From the NCBI GenBank assembly GCA_016786615.1, contig JAEUVX010000009.1:124001-188000 (forward strand): DNA of 64,000 bases. The letters are read 5' to 3'. Below the pieces are notes generated by a model, which worked only from the letters and a program-made list of their open reading frames with translations, ran no database searches and was not told the DNA's origin. Below, in pieces: positions 16,757 through 24,521 of this stretch. Within the stretch, counting starts at the first letter, position 1, and each line of letters starts with the position of its first letter. The translations under genes and the position numbers were made by a program. The stretch comes from Flavipsychrobacter sp. Lineage in GTDB: Bacteria > Bacteroidota > Bacteroidia > Chitinophagales > Chitinophagaceae.

Positions 16757-17751
16757 TGGAGAAAGCCAATTTTGTTGATTATATAAGAGTATTCTGCCGT
16801 TCCGGTAAAGGAGGAGCGGGCAGTCGCCATTTCGCGCGAACCAAATTCAACCCGAAAGCAGGGCCTGACGGTGGTGACGGCGGACGTGGAGGCCACATCA
16901 TTCTGCGTGGCAACGAACAGCTATGGACGTTGTTGCACCTGCGCTACCATAAAAACATACTGGCACAGGATGGTGAGAAAGGAAGTAAGAACAACTGCAC
17001 CGGAAAAGATGGTGAAGACATTATTATAGAAGTACCCCTGGGTACCGTAGCCATGGACGAGGAAACCGGTGAGACAGAAATAGAGATTCTGCATCACGGT
17101 GAGGAGAAGATATGGGTACGTGGCGGACGTGGTGGTTTGGGCAACAGCAATTTTGCAACACCTACCAACCAGGCACCGGACTATGCACAGCCCGGTGAAG
17201 AAGGCATAGAAGGCTGGAAGTATCTGGAGCTGAAAATACTGGCAGACGTAGGTTTGGTAGGCTTCCCGAATGCGGGTAAATCTACACTGTTATCTACAGT
17301 GAGTGCTGCAAAACCAAAGATTGCAGATTATGCATTTACCACACTGACACCCCAACTGGGTATAGTACCGTACAGAGATAATAAATCCTTCTGTATGGCC
17401 GACCTGCCGGGTATTATAGAAGGTGCTGCAGAAGGTAAAGGATTGGGACATCGTTTCCTGCGCCATATAGAGCGCAACTCTGTGCTACTGTTTCTGATAC
17501 CTGCTGACAGTGCTGACCATGCAAAGGAATTTGGCATATTGTATAACGAACTGGAGCAGTACAATCCTGAACTGCTGCACAAGAAAATGATAATAGCCAT
17601 CAGCAAAAGCGATATGCTGGACGATGAGTTGAAAGAAGCGATTGCAGCAACATTACCGAAAGACATTCCGCACCTTTTTATTGCATCTGTATCAAACCAG
17701 GGTATTACTGAACTGAAAGACACATTGTGGAAAGCGTTGACAGAAGAATAG
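16756..17751 (+). CDS. obgE: Ribosome-assembly GTPase ObgE/CgtA
   Basis: An essential GTPase in 50S subunit assembly and stress control. The glycine-rich Obg fold occupies about residues 1-160 ([39 protein letters not shown]). The G domain follows with G1 GFPNAGKS near 172-179, the TT switch in [10 protein letters not shown]3 DLPGI and the G4-like SKSD. There is no C-terminal OCT domain, so 331 aa is the short form usual in Bacteroidota. It starts with GTG at 16756, sharing one base with the adk stop codon. The rhodanese gene follows 2 nt after the stop. Confidence 0.97.
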   Translation: MEKANFVDYIRVFCRSGKGGAGSRHFARTKFNPKAGPDGGDGGRGGHIILRGNEQLWTLLHLRYHKNILAQDGEKGSKNNCTGKDGEDIIIEVPLGTVAMDEETGETEIEILHHGEEKIWVRGGRGGLGNSNFATPTNQAPDYAQPGEEGIEGWKYLELKILADVGLVGFPNAGKSTLLSTVSAAKPKIADYAFTTLTPQLGIVPYRDNKSFCMADLPGIIEGAAEGKGLGHRFLRHIERNSVLLFLIPADSADHAKEFGILYNELEQYNPELLHKKMIIAISKSDMLDDELKEAIAATLPKDIPHLFIASVSNQGITELKDTLWKALTEE

Positions 17752-17753
17752 TA

Positions 17754-18056
17754 ATGAAAACGGTATCTCCCGAAGAGCTGAACGCATGGATGAAAGATAA
17801 TACATCATTCATGCTGATAGACGTACGCGAGGGATGGGAGCGTGAAGCATACAATATAGGAGGTGAACACATACCACTTGGCGATGTGATGCTTCGCAGA
17901 AATGAAATACCTTTTGACAAGCCTGTAGTTATCTATTGCGAGAAAGGTATACGCAGCTCCATCATTATACAAAGGCTGGAAGGCATAGGTTTTAATAACC
18001 TGTATAACCTGAGTGGTGGTATGAGCGGGTGGAAAAAGAGTTTCGGCTTATCTTAA
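17754..18056 (+). CDS. Single-domain rhodanese-like sulfurtransferase, 100 aa
   Basis: The protein is one rhodanese domain with no signal peptide. LIDVREGWERE gives the conserved first loop. The active-site loop CEKGIRSS, with its catalytic Cys near residue 64, fits the single-domain GlpE/PspE-like group. It should move sulfane sulfur to a thiol acceptor in the cytoplasm. The start at 17754 is used because obgE ends at 17751; an upstream in-frame ATG lies inside obgE. Its 3' end overlaps the convergent ldcA-like gene by 9 nt. The partner or substrate is unknown. Confidence 0.85.
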   Translation: MKTVSPEELNAWMKDNTSFMLIDVREGWEREAYNIGGEHIPLGDVMLRRNEIPFDKPVVIYCEKGIRSSIIIQRLEGIGFNNLYNLSGGMSGWKKSFGLS

Positions 18057-18956
18057 TAATTCCAAAGTACTTCCTGTATTTGTTACAGACAACTTGTGCT
18101 GCATACCAAGTGTGAGCGTGAAGTTTACATCCTGATGCCCGCAAGGGAAATTGAAACAAACAGGATAGTCGTATTCTTTTACCTTATCCCATATTATCTC
18201 ATCAATCGTTTGTCCGAATGGGCGCTCGGTATCTTGCATATCTGTAAAGCTACCGACGATAAGCCCCGCCAGTTTATCGAATTTTCCTGCACGTTTCAGG
18301 TTCAGCATCAGGCGGTCTATATTGTATAGATGCTCGCCAATATCTTCTATAAATAAGATTTTGCCATCGGTATCAACTTCAGAAACAGAACCCGTAAGGT
18401 GAGCAAGTATTGCCAGATTGCCACCCGTTAATATTCCTTCTGTAGCACCTTTTCTGTTGAATGAAGACGAAGGTGCAGTATAGTTGAGTTCTCTGCCAGC
18501 AATGGCATCGAAGAAGTTTTTGATATGGTCAGTATCGATAGTTTCGGGTTTGAAAGCACCGCACATAGGGCTATGCATGGTAGCAATACCCGGTGTATTG
18601 TGTATGTGATTGTGCAGCACGGTGATATCGCTAAAGCCACAAATCCATTTTGGTTTTTGTTTGAAACGTGAAAAATCGAGCCTATCGATAATGCGGCTCA
18701 TGCCATAGCCACCACGCCCCATTAGAATGGCATCTATACTGTCATCGTCCAGCATGCACTGCAGGTCTTGCAGGCGCGCATCGTCATTGCCCGAGAAATA
18801 ATGAAACTCCGAACCAACAGTACTGCCAACTACTACTTTATAGCCAATGCTTTGCAGATACTCTACGGCAAACTTTATACGATCTGCAGAAACATAACCC
18901 GCAGGGCATGTAATACCAATAGTAGAACCTTGTGTGAGGTAAGGAGGGTGTATCAT
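18048..18956 (-). CDS. ldcA: LD-carboxypeptidase (peptidase family S66)
   Basis: This serine peptidase removes the terminal D-Ala from murein tetrapeptides during cell-wall recycling; related MccF proteins cleave microcin-type adenylates. The S66 catalytic residues are all present: Ser in GFSDIT, Glu in EDIGEHLYNIDR and His in CGHQDVNFTLTLG. The conserved GRGGYGMSRI loop is also seen. The 302-aa length is normal and there is no signal peptide, which fits cytoplasmic recycling. It is the last gene of a minus-strand operon, 8 nt after the Rieske gene. MccF-like function cannot be excluded. Confidence 0.9.
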   Translation of the reverse strand: MIHPPYLTQGSTIGITCPAGYVSADRIKFAVEYLQSIGYKVVVGSTVGSEFHYFSGNDDARLQDLQCMLDDDSIDAILMGRGGYGMSRIIDRLDFSRFKQKPKWICGFSDITVLHNHIHNTPGIATMHSPMCGAFKPETIDTDHIKNFFDAIAGRELNYTAPSSSFNRKGATEGILTGGNLAILAHLTGSVSEVDTDGKILFIEDIGEHLYNIDRLMLNLKRAGKFDKLAGLIVGSFTDMQDTERPFGQTIDEIIWDKVKEYDYPVCFNFPCGHQDVNFTLTLGMQHKLSVTNTGSTLELLR

Positions 18957-18964
18957 TGATGTAT

Positions 18965-19282
18965 TTATAATGCTATGTAAATATAATCCTCTCTGATTTC
19001 TGCAGGATAGGTTTTTAGTTTGTAGCCTTCGCCGCTTGTGTTGCGTCCGTTAGCAGGGTCGAAGCGGTATTTGTGCAAGGGGCATACAACGCGTCCCTGT
19101 GCATCCAGCCAGCCATCGCAAAAGCGTGCACCTGCATGCGGGCAGGTAGCGGAGAATGCAAAGACAGCATTGCCTTTGCGCAATAAACATACTTGCTTAT
19201 CGCCCACCAGAAAATCCTGCATTTTGCCTTCCTCAAGAGCAGAAAATAAAATGCCTTCAACCAAATACCATGTATACAACAT
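18965..19282 (-). CDS. Rieske-type [2Fe-2S] ferredoxin, 105 aa
   Basis: A small soluble Rieske protein. The cluster ligands are plain: CPHAG gives Cys and His, and CPLHKYRFD gives the second Cys and His, 19 residues later. It resembles the ferredoxins of dioxygenases or the small subunit of nitrite reductase (NirD-like), but neither partner is nearby. It sits in an operon between tadA and ldcA, starting one base after the tadA stop. The start at 19282 (MLYTWYLVEG) is chosen; six extra codons would overlap tadA. The electron partner is unknown. Confidence 0.87.
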   Translation of the reverse strand: MLYTWYLVEGILFSALEEGKMQDFLVGDKQVCLLRKGNAVFAFSATCPHAGARFCDGWLDAQGRVVCPLHKYRFDPANGRNTSGEGYKLKTYPAEIREDYIYIAL

Positions 19283-19283
19283 A

Positions 19284-19727
19284 CTATCTTTTCGCTGCAA
19301 AAAAGTCTTTCATCAACTGTGCGCACTCATCTGCAAGGATGCCATGCACCAGTTCTGTTTTAGGATGGAAGGGAGAATTATCGCCCGTGATGCGTGCGTA
19401 GCCATTCTTAATATCGCTGGCCCCAAACACCACACGGCCTATCTTGCTCCAGTACAATGCACCGCTGCACATAAGGCATGGCTCAAGTGTTACATACAGT
19501 GTAGCATCGGGCAGGTATTTGCTACCCAGCTGATTGAATGCTGCTGTAAGGGCTATCATCTCGGCATGTGCAGTGCTGTCGTTCAGTTGCTCTACCTGGT
19601 TGTGCCCGCGCGATATGATTTTTGTACCCCATGTTACAACTGCACCCACAGGTATTTCGCCGGCATCGAATGCCAGCTTTGCCTGTCGTAGTGCTTCGCG
19701 CATAAAATATTCGTCGTCAAACATCAT
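19284..19727 (-). CDS. tadA: tRNA-specific adenosine deaminase-type nucleoside deaminase
   Basis: Member of the zinc cytidine-deaminase-like superfamily. The zinc site is complete: HAEMIAL holds His and the proton-shuttling Glu, and PCLMCSGALYW holds the two Cys ligands. This fits TadA, which converts A34 to inosine in tRNA-Arg(ACG). Length 147 aa is normal. It starts in a 4-nt ATGA overlap with dtd, so the two are translationally coupled. A guanine deaminase of the same superfamily is the main alternative; the HAEM and PCLMCSGA form favours TadA. Confidence 0.88.
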   Translation of the reverse strand: MMFDDEYFMREALRQAKLAFDAGEIPVGAVVTWGTKIISRGHNQVEQLNDSTAHAEMIALTAAFNQLGSKYLPDATLYVTLEPCLMCSGALYWSKIGRVVFGASDIKNGYARITGDNSPFHPKTELVHGILADECAQLMKDFFAAKR

Positions 19728-20176
19728 TCTTTATTCTTTGTATCCATTATAATGGTAACCGGCCCGTCGTTTACCAATGCCACTTTCATATCTGCACCAA
19801 AAGTACCGGTAGCTACCGGTTTTTCTATTGCCTGCGATAGCGTTTTGATAAAATACTCGTACAGCGGTATGGCTTGTTCGGGGCGGGCCGCTTTAATAAA
19901 AGACGGGCGATTGCCTTTTTTGTAAGAAGCATGCAGGGTAAACTGGCTTACTACCAGCACCTCTCCATCTGCTTCTTTCAGGCTCTTATTCATCAGCCCA
20001 GCATCGTCGGCAAAGACACGCAGCTGCGCTATTTTTCCGCAGAGCCATTCCGCATCTTCTTCGGTATCTGCAGCCTCTATACCCAGTAATACCATAAAAC
20101 CTATGCCTATAGCAGATTTCATGTCTCCATTGATGGCGACACTGGCTGTAGAAACACGTTGTATAACGGCACGCAT
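19724..20176 (-). CDS. dtd: D-aminoacyl-tRNA deacylase
   Basis: Removes D-amino acids mistakenly charged onto tRNA. The start MRAVIQRVSTASVAING is typical, and both active-site motifs are present: SQFTLHA and the Gly-Pro-containing NDGPVT at the C terminus. Length 150 aa is normal. It is the first gene of the operon dtd-tadA-Rieske-ldcA. A near-match -7 box, TAGTTTCG on the minus strand (20181-20188), ends 4 nt before the ATG, hinting at another very short leader. Confidence 0.95.
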   Translation of the reverse strand: MRAVIQRVSTASVAINGDMKSAIGIGFMVLLGIEAADTEEDAEWLCGKIAQLRVFADDAGLMNKSLKEADGEVLVVSQFTLHASYKKGNRPSFIKAARPEQAIPLYEYFIKTLSQAIEKPVATGTFGADMKVALVNDGPVTIIMDTKNKE

Positions 20177-20209
20177 ATTGCGAAACTAAGGAGTTTGTGG
20201 CAATAGAGC

Positions 20210-20217
20210 TAACTTTG
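20210..20217 (+). promoter_or_regulatory. Candidate -7 box of mnmE
   Basis: TAACTTTG matches TAnnTTTG exactly and ends 29 nt before the mnmE ATG at 20247. TTTG at 20194-20197 is too close (12 nt) for a standard -33 box. The divergent dtd promoter lies within the same 70 bp. Confidence 0.5.
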
Positions 20218-20246
20218 CAAAGCTTCTGCAACGGAGCATTGTATAC

Positions 20247-21599
20247 ATGTATAATATAAACGAAACGATAGTAGCACTTGCCACACCACCGGGTGTGGGT
20301 GCGATAGGTGTGATAAGGCTAAGTGGTGATAAAGCTATTGAGATAACGGATAAAATCTTTAAAGGAAAGAAACTGGTGAATCAGCCATCGCATACACTGC
20401 ATTTTGGTAAAATAATGCAGAGCGAAAAAGCGCTGGACGAAGTAGTGGTGAGCCTGTACAAAGCACCGAAAAGCTATACGGGTGAAGATGTGGTAGAGAT
20501 AAGCGGGCACGGCAGCCAATATATACTGGAGCAAATCATCAACCTGTGCATTGCCAATGGTGCGCACATGGCAAAAGCGGGTGAGTTTACCCAACGTGCA
20601 TTTCTGAATGGCAAGCTGGACCTTGCGCAGGCAGAAGCAGTGGCAGATTTGATTGCATCACAATCCGGTGCGGCACAGCAGGCGGCTATGCATAATCTGC
20701 GTGGCGGATTCAGCGAAGAGCTGAAGCTGATGCGCGAACAACTGATACAGTTCAGTGCGTTGATAGAACTGGAGCTGGACTTTAGTCAGGAGGATGTGGA
20801 GTTTGCAGACCGTACACAGTTTTACCAACTAATAAATAATATAGATGCAACAGCGGGCAGGCTCGCAGATTCATTCCGACTGGGGAATGTGATACGCAAT
20901 GGTGTAAGTGTGGCGATAATTGGCAAGCCAAATGCAGGTAAGAGTACGCTACTGAATGCATTGCTGAATGAAGAGCGTGCGATAGTGAGTGATATTGCAG
21001 GCACTACTCGTGATACTATTGAAGAAACACTGAATATAAACGGTATTCTCTTCCGACTGATAGATACAGCAGGTATACGAGAGCATACAAGTGATGTGAT
21101 AGAAAGCATAGGTGTGCAACGCAGTATGGATACTATGAAACGTGCAGATGTAGTAGTATACCTGTACGATGTAAACAATACTAATGCAGAAGAAATAGCC
21201 GAACAAGTAGAATTGTTCAAAAATGAAAATATTAATTACCTGTTGGTAGCCAATAAAACAGATACATATACAGGTAGCACAGAAGACGGTGCCATCTACA
21301 TATCTGCCAAAAACAAAGAGAATGTAAATGCACTGAAACAGGCATTGTACAATCTGGTGATAGAGGGGGAGATAAATACGGAAGGCACCATCATTACCAA
21401 TGCAAGACACCACGCTTCGCTACAGGAAGTGCTGAAATCTGTTGCAGATATACGAGCGGGGCTTGACAATCATATAGCCAGTGATTTGATAGCTCTCGAC
21501 ATCCGCCGTTGCCTCTTCTACCTCGGTGAGATAACAGGTGAAGTAACAACAGAAGATAAGCTGGATTATATTTTTAGTAAGTTCTGTATCGGAAAGTAA
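20247..21599 (+). CDS. mnmE: tRNA modification GTPase MnmE
   Basis: With MnmG this protein makes the 5-carboxymethylaminomethyl modification at the wobble uridine of some tRNAs. The N-terminal folate-binding domain (IVALATPPGVGAIGVIRLSG, then GEDVVEISGHG) is followed by a helical domain and an inserted G domain. G1 is GKPNAGKST near residues 225-233, then GTTRD, DTAGIRE and NKTD. The C-terminal end is FCIGK, the conserved motif with the functional Cys. Length 450 aa is normal. It is a single-gene unit ending in a shared terminator. Confidence 0.97.
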   Translation: MYNINETIVALATPPGVGAIGVIRLSGDKAIEITDKIFKGKKLVNQPSHTLHFGKIMQSEKALDEVVVSLYKAPKSYTGEDVVEISGHGSQYILEQIINLCIANGAHMAKAGEFTQRAFLNGKLDLAQAEAVADLIASQSGAAQQAAMHNLRGGFSEELKLMREQLIQFSALIELELDFSQEDVEFADRTQFYQLINNIDATAGRLADSFRLGNVIRNGVSVAIIGKPNAGKSTLLNALLNEERAIVSDIAGTTRDTIEETLNINGILFRLIDTAGIREHTSDVIESIGVQRSMDTMKRADVVVYLYDVNNTNAEEIAEQVELFKNENINYLLVANKTDTYTGSTEDGAIYISAKNKENVNALKQALYNLVIEGEINTEGTIITNARHHASLQEVLKSVADIRAGLDNHIASDLIALDIRRCLFYLGEITGEVTTEDKLDYIFSKFCIGK

Positions 21600-21615
21600 A
21601 TGACACTACATAAAT

Positions 21616-21637
21616 AAGCCCCGCAATCGCGGGGCTT
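21616..21637. terminator. Bidirectional terminator between mnmE and the decarboxylase gene
   Basis: AAGCCCCGC (21616-21624) and GCGGGGCTT (21629-21637) form a perfect 9-bp stem with loop AATC. T-rich sequence follows on the plus side and an A-rich flank on the other. It lies 16 nt after mnmE and 6 nt after the minus-strand gene. Confidence 0.85.
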
Positions 21638-21643
21638 TTATAT

Positions 21644-22876
21644 TTATGCTCTTACTTCGTTCAGAAATTCATCGAGGTGCTCTACCTCTACGTGGTCCAT
21701 TACCACTATTTTGTACCAGTTTGGTTCGCCATCGTGTGTGTCGGGTACAAGACCAAACTGATGCGCGACAGATGCATCTATATGTTTTGCACGAATGGTT
21801 ACGATATTCATATTGGGATAACGATAGTATTCAAAACCTATTTCGCTTAGTTGTTTGCACAGCCAGTCTGTACGATACAGCAGTTTGTTTATTTTCTCGA
21901 ACCAACCGTGCGGGCCGTAGGTCATCAGTATCATCCAGATGGCAACGGCATTGGCACCTGAGCGGCTGCCACTTAGTGTGATGTCCATACCATTTACATA
22001 CTGTGCCTCTTTGGTGTACACATAGTTTATCATCCCCTTGCGAGAAATGAATATACCTGTACCATAAGGAGCCTGCAGCATCTTGTGTGCATCTAATGTA
22101 ACTGATGATACATGCGGGTTGGCAAAGTTGACAGTAGATTCGGGATGAGCGGTAGGATAGATAAAACCACCAAATGCACCATCCAGGTGCAGTTTGAAAG
22201 GCAGGTTGTGTTTTTGAAGGTGTGTTACATATACATCCGGATTATCTACACTACCAAACATAGTAGTAGCCATGTTTGATATGACTATGAAATATTTTAT
22301 GCCGTCAGCCTTTGCTTGTTCGAGCGTTTTATCCAGTTCCGCAGGTATTATTTCGCGGGTGTTATCATCTACAGGCACACTGTACCATTTCATGTGCAGC
22401 AGGTTAGATGCTTTAGCTATAGAATAGTGTGTGTCTTCTGAACCCAGCAGTGCTATCTCGTTATAAAAAGCATTATGCTCCTGTTCAAAATAATTGCGGT
22501 ATATCCATGCAGCCTGTATATTGGCTTCTGTGCCACCTGCTGCCACATAGCCATCGCAGGTGTGTGGTTTTGCTTTCAGTATATCTACAGCCAGTAGTTC
22601 TATTACTTCACGTTCCAGTTCCTGTGTTCCTTTAAAGAAATCTTCAGAGTCGCCCAGTGTGTGGCAGCCAATGTGGTTTGGGTTTTGTACGTATGTACGT
22701 AATAATGGGGCATCTTTTAAAAACGGTGCCTGTTCGTAGAATACTGTACTATCTAACCTGGATGCAGGTACGCCCAGAGATATCTTTTGTTTATAGTCGA
22801 TATTTTGGCTGAGTGCCTCCGTAATCCTTGCATCCTGTTCAGCAACAGACAGTTTTACCCAGTACTTCATTTTCAT
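21644..22876 (-). CDS. PLP-dependent group II amino acid decarboxylase, 410 aa
   Basis: Member of the glutamate/aromatic-amino-acid decarboxylase fold. The PLP lysine lies in TLDAHKMLQAPYGTG, and AAGGTEANIQA and HLDGAFGGFIYP give the cofactor-binding Asp and neighbours. EDTHYSIAKA supplies the stacking His. It is shorter than classic GadB or DDC enzymes and the substrate is not clear; glutamate, aspartate, tyrosine and diaminobutyrate are all possible. No partner antiporter gene is adjacent. It is a single-gene unit with a complete -33/-7 promoter. Confidence 0.87.
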   Translation of the reverse strand: MKMKYWVKLSVAEQDARITEALSQNIDYKQKISLGVPASRLDSTVFYEQAPFLKDAPLLRTYVQNPNHIGCHTLGDSEDFFKGTQELEREVIELLAVDILKAKPHTCDGYVAAGGTEANIQAAWIYRNYFEQEHNAFYNEIALLGSEDTHYSIAKASNLLHMKWYSVPVDDNTREIIPAELDKTLEQAKADGIKYFIVISNMATTMFGSVDNPDVYVTHLQKHNLPFKLHLDGAFGGFIYPTAHPESTVNFANPHVSSVTLDAHKMLQAPYGTGIFISRKGMINYVYTKEAQYVNGMDITLSGSRSGANAVAIWMILMTYGPHGWFEKINKLLYRTDWLCKQLSEIGFEYYRYPNMNIVTIRAKHIDASVAHQFGLVPDTHDGEPNWYKIVVMDHVEVEHLDEFLNEVRA

Positions 22877-22904
22877 AACAAAACCGTGTTTTTGTAAAGC
22901 GCCG

Positions 22905-22933
22905 CAAAGTTAGGGCATTTGTTTATAACACAA
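22905..22933 (-). promoter_or_regulatory. Promoter of the decarboxylase gene
   Basis: Read on the minus strand, TTG (22933-22931), an 18-nt spacer and TAACTTTG (22912-22905) fit the Bacteroidota consensus well. The predicted start site is about 20-25 nt upstream of the ATG at 22876. Confidence 0.6.
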
Positions 22934-22983
22934 GGCTACTATTGGCTAATAACAATCATCTGCAGAGCTGATATTCGTCATAT

Positions 22984-23012
22984 TTTGAGAGGGTGGTATC
23001 CTGATACTTTTG
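22984..23012 (+). promoter_or_regulatory. Promoter of the persulfide dioxygenase-rhodanese gene
   Basis: TTTG at 22984-22987, a 17-nt spacer and TACTTTTG at 23005-23012 match the -33/-7 pattern. It lies 20 nt before the ATG at 23033, which supports that start over the upstream in-frame ATG at 22919. Confidence 0.6.
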
Positions 23013-23032
23013 TACTATCAAAAATTGTGTTT

Positions 23033-24451
23033 ATGAAAATCGAACAGATATATACAGGTTGCCTTGCTCAGGGGGCATATTATATAACATCAGGCAATGA
23101 AGCTGTAATAATAGACCCGCTGCGCGAAATACAACCCTATATTGACAGGGCGAGGAAAGACGGCGTAACCATTAAGTATGTATTTGAAACACATTTTCAT
23201 GCAGATTTTGTGTCGGGGCATTTAGATATTGCGAAAGCTACAGGTGCTACTATCGTGTACGGGCCAACTGCACAACCGTCTTTTGATGCTTATGTGGCCA
23301 AAGACGGAGAGTTGTTTATTGTAGGTGATATTGCATTTAAGGTATTGCACACACCGGGTCATACTATGGAAAGCTGCTGCTATCTGTTGAAAGATGAAAC
23401 AGGTAAGGATGTTGCATTATTTTCGGGAGATACTTTGTTTCTGGGAGATGTAGGCAGGCCGGATCTTGCTCAAAAAGCTGCTAACATGACAATGGAACAG
23501 CTGGCAGGATTGCTTTATACATCGCTGAGAACCCAAATAATGCCATTAAATGATGATATCATAGTTTATCCTGCACATGGTGCGGGCAGCGCATGTGGCA
23601 AAAATATGAGCAGCGATACACAAGATACATTAGGCCATCAGAAGGCAACCAATTATGCACTGCGTGCAGATATGACTGCAGAAGAATTTGTAAAAGAAGT
23701 AACTACCGGGTTGATGACTCCGCCGCAATATTTTCCATACAATGTGATGATGAATAAAACGGGCTACAATAGTATTACGGATGTTTTGCAACAAGGTACC
23801 CGAGCTTTGTCAGTAGCAGCTTTTGAAGCTGCACAGGCTGAAACGGAAGCATTGATACTGGACACAAGGAGTGAAACTGAATTTGTAAACGGTTTTATTC
23901 CCGGTTCAATTAATATAGGTTTGAATGGCAGCTTTGCACCATGGGCAGGGGCTTTAATTACCGATATAAAACACCCGATAATTTTTATTGCAGACGAAGG
24001 GAAAGAACAGGAAGTGGTGACAAGGCTGGCAAGGGTTGGTTATGACAACTGTATAGGATACCTGCAAGGAGGAGTTGAAGCATGGAAGGCAGCAGGTAAA
24101 GAACTGCACACGATATCATCAATTACTGCAGATGAGTTGGCAGATGCACTGGAACAACATCCAACCATAATGCTGCTGGATGTAAGAAAGAAAAGCGAAT
24201 ACGACGCAGAGCATATTATTGGTGCTGAAAACCTGCCGCTTGATAATATAAACTCGGAAATGAGCCGAGTTGACAGGGATACTACCTATTATGTACATTG
24301 CGCAGGGGGCTACCGGTCTGTAATATTTATATCAATTATGATGGCAAGGGGCTACAAAAATCTGGTAAATGTAAAAAGCGGTTTTAAGGCGTTAAAAGAG
24401 TGTAACAGGTTCAATATCAGCAAGTATCACGCGCCGATTACCATGTTATAA
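23033..24451 (+). CDS. CstB-like persulfide dioxygenase with two rhodanese domains, 472 aa
   Basis: An N-terminal metallo-beta-lactamase domain of the ETHE1 type (about 1-250) carries THFHADFVSGH near residue 53, HTPGHTMES, SGDTLFLGDVGRPDL and PAHGAGSACG near 179. These blocks match the CstB group, which oxidises thiol persulfides and sulfide-derived sulfur. Two rhodanese domains follow. The first (about 285-365) has no Cys in its loop (IADEGKEQE) and is probably inactive. The second (about 375-455) has the Cys loop CAGGYRS near 422. It is cytoplasmic and single-gene, and lies just upstream of the Crp/Fnr gene. A role in sulfide detoxification is likely but inferred. Confidence 0.88.
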   Translation: MKIEQIYTGCLAQGAYYITSGNEAVIIDPLREIQPYIDRARKDGVTIKYVFETHFHADFVSGHLDIAKATGATIVYGPTAQPSFDAYVAKDGELFIVGDIAFKVLHTPGHTMESCCYLLKDETGKDVALFSGDTLFLGDVGRPDLAQKAANMTMEQLAGLLYTSLRTQIMPLNDDIIVYPAHGAGSACGKNMSSDTQDTLGHQKATNYALRADMTAEEFVKEVTTGLMTPPQYFPYNVMMNKTGYNSITDVLQQGTRALSVAAFEAAQAETEALILDTRSETEFVNGFIPGSINIGLNGSFAPWAGALITDIKHPIIFIADEGKEQEVVTRLARVGYDNCIGYLQGGVEAWKAAGKELHTISSITADELADALEQHPTIMLLDVRKKSEYDAEHIIGAENLPLDNINSEMSRVDRDTTYYVHCAGGYRSVIFISIMMARGYKNLVNVKSGFKALKECNRFNISKYHAPITML

Positions 24452-24472
24452 CTTATAAGAGAAAGGTGTTTT

Positions 24473-24510
24473 TTATGTCTTATAAAGTTTTTTAACTTTG
24501 TAAGACATAA
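24473..24510. promoter_or_regulatory. 17-bp inverted repeat overlapping the Crp/Fnr gene promoter
   Basis: Arms 24473-24489 and 24494-24510 are complementary over 17 bp with one mismatch (a G-U pair in RNA) and a 4-nt TTTT spacer. The right arm contains TAACTTTG (24493-24500), an exact -7 box for the gene starting at 24522. It may be an operator for autoregulation or a weak AT-rich terminator of the upstream gene. Confidence 0.6.
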
Positions 24511-24521
24511 CTATACCTACA

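Noticed and set aside
22919-23032. Upstream extension of the persulfide dioxygenase gene from an ATG at 22919
   Set aside because: It would begin upstream of a good -33/-7 promoter (22984-23012), and the family opening MKIEQIYTG starts at 23033.
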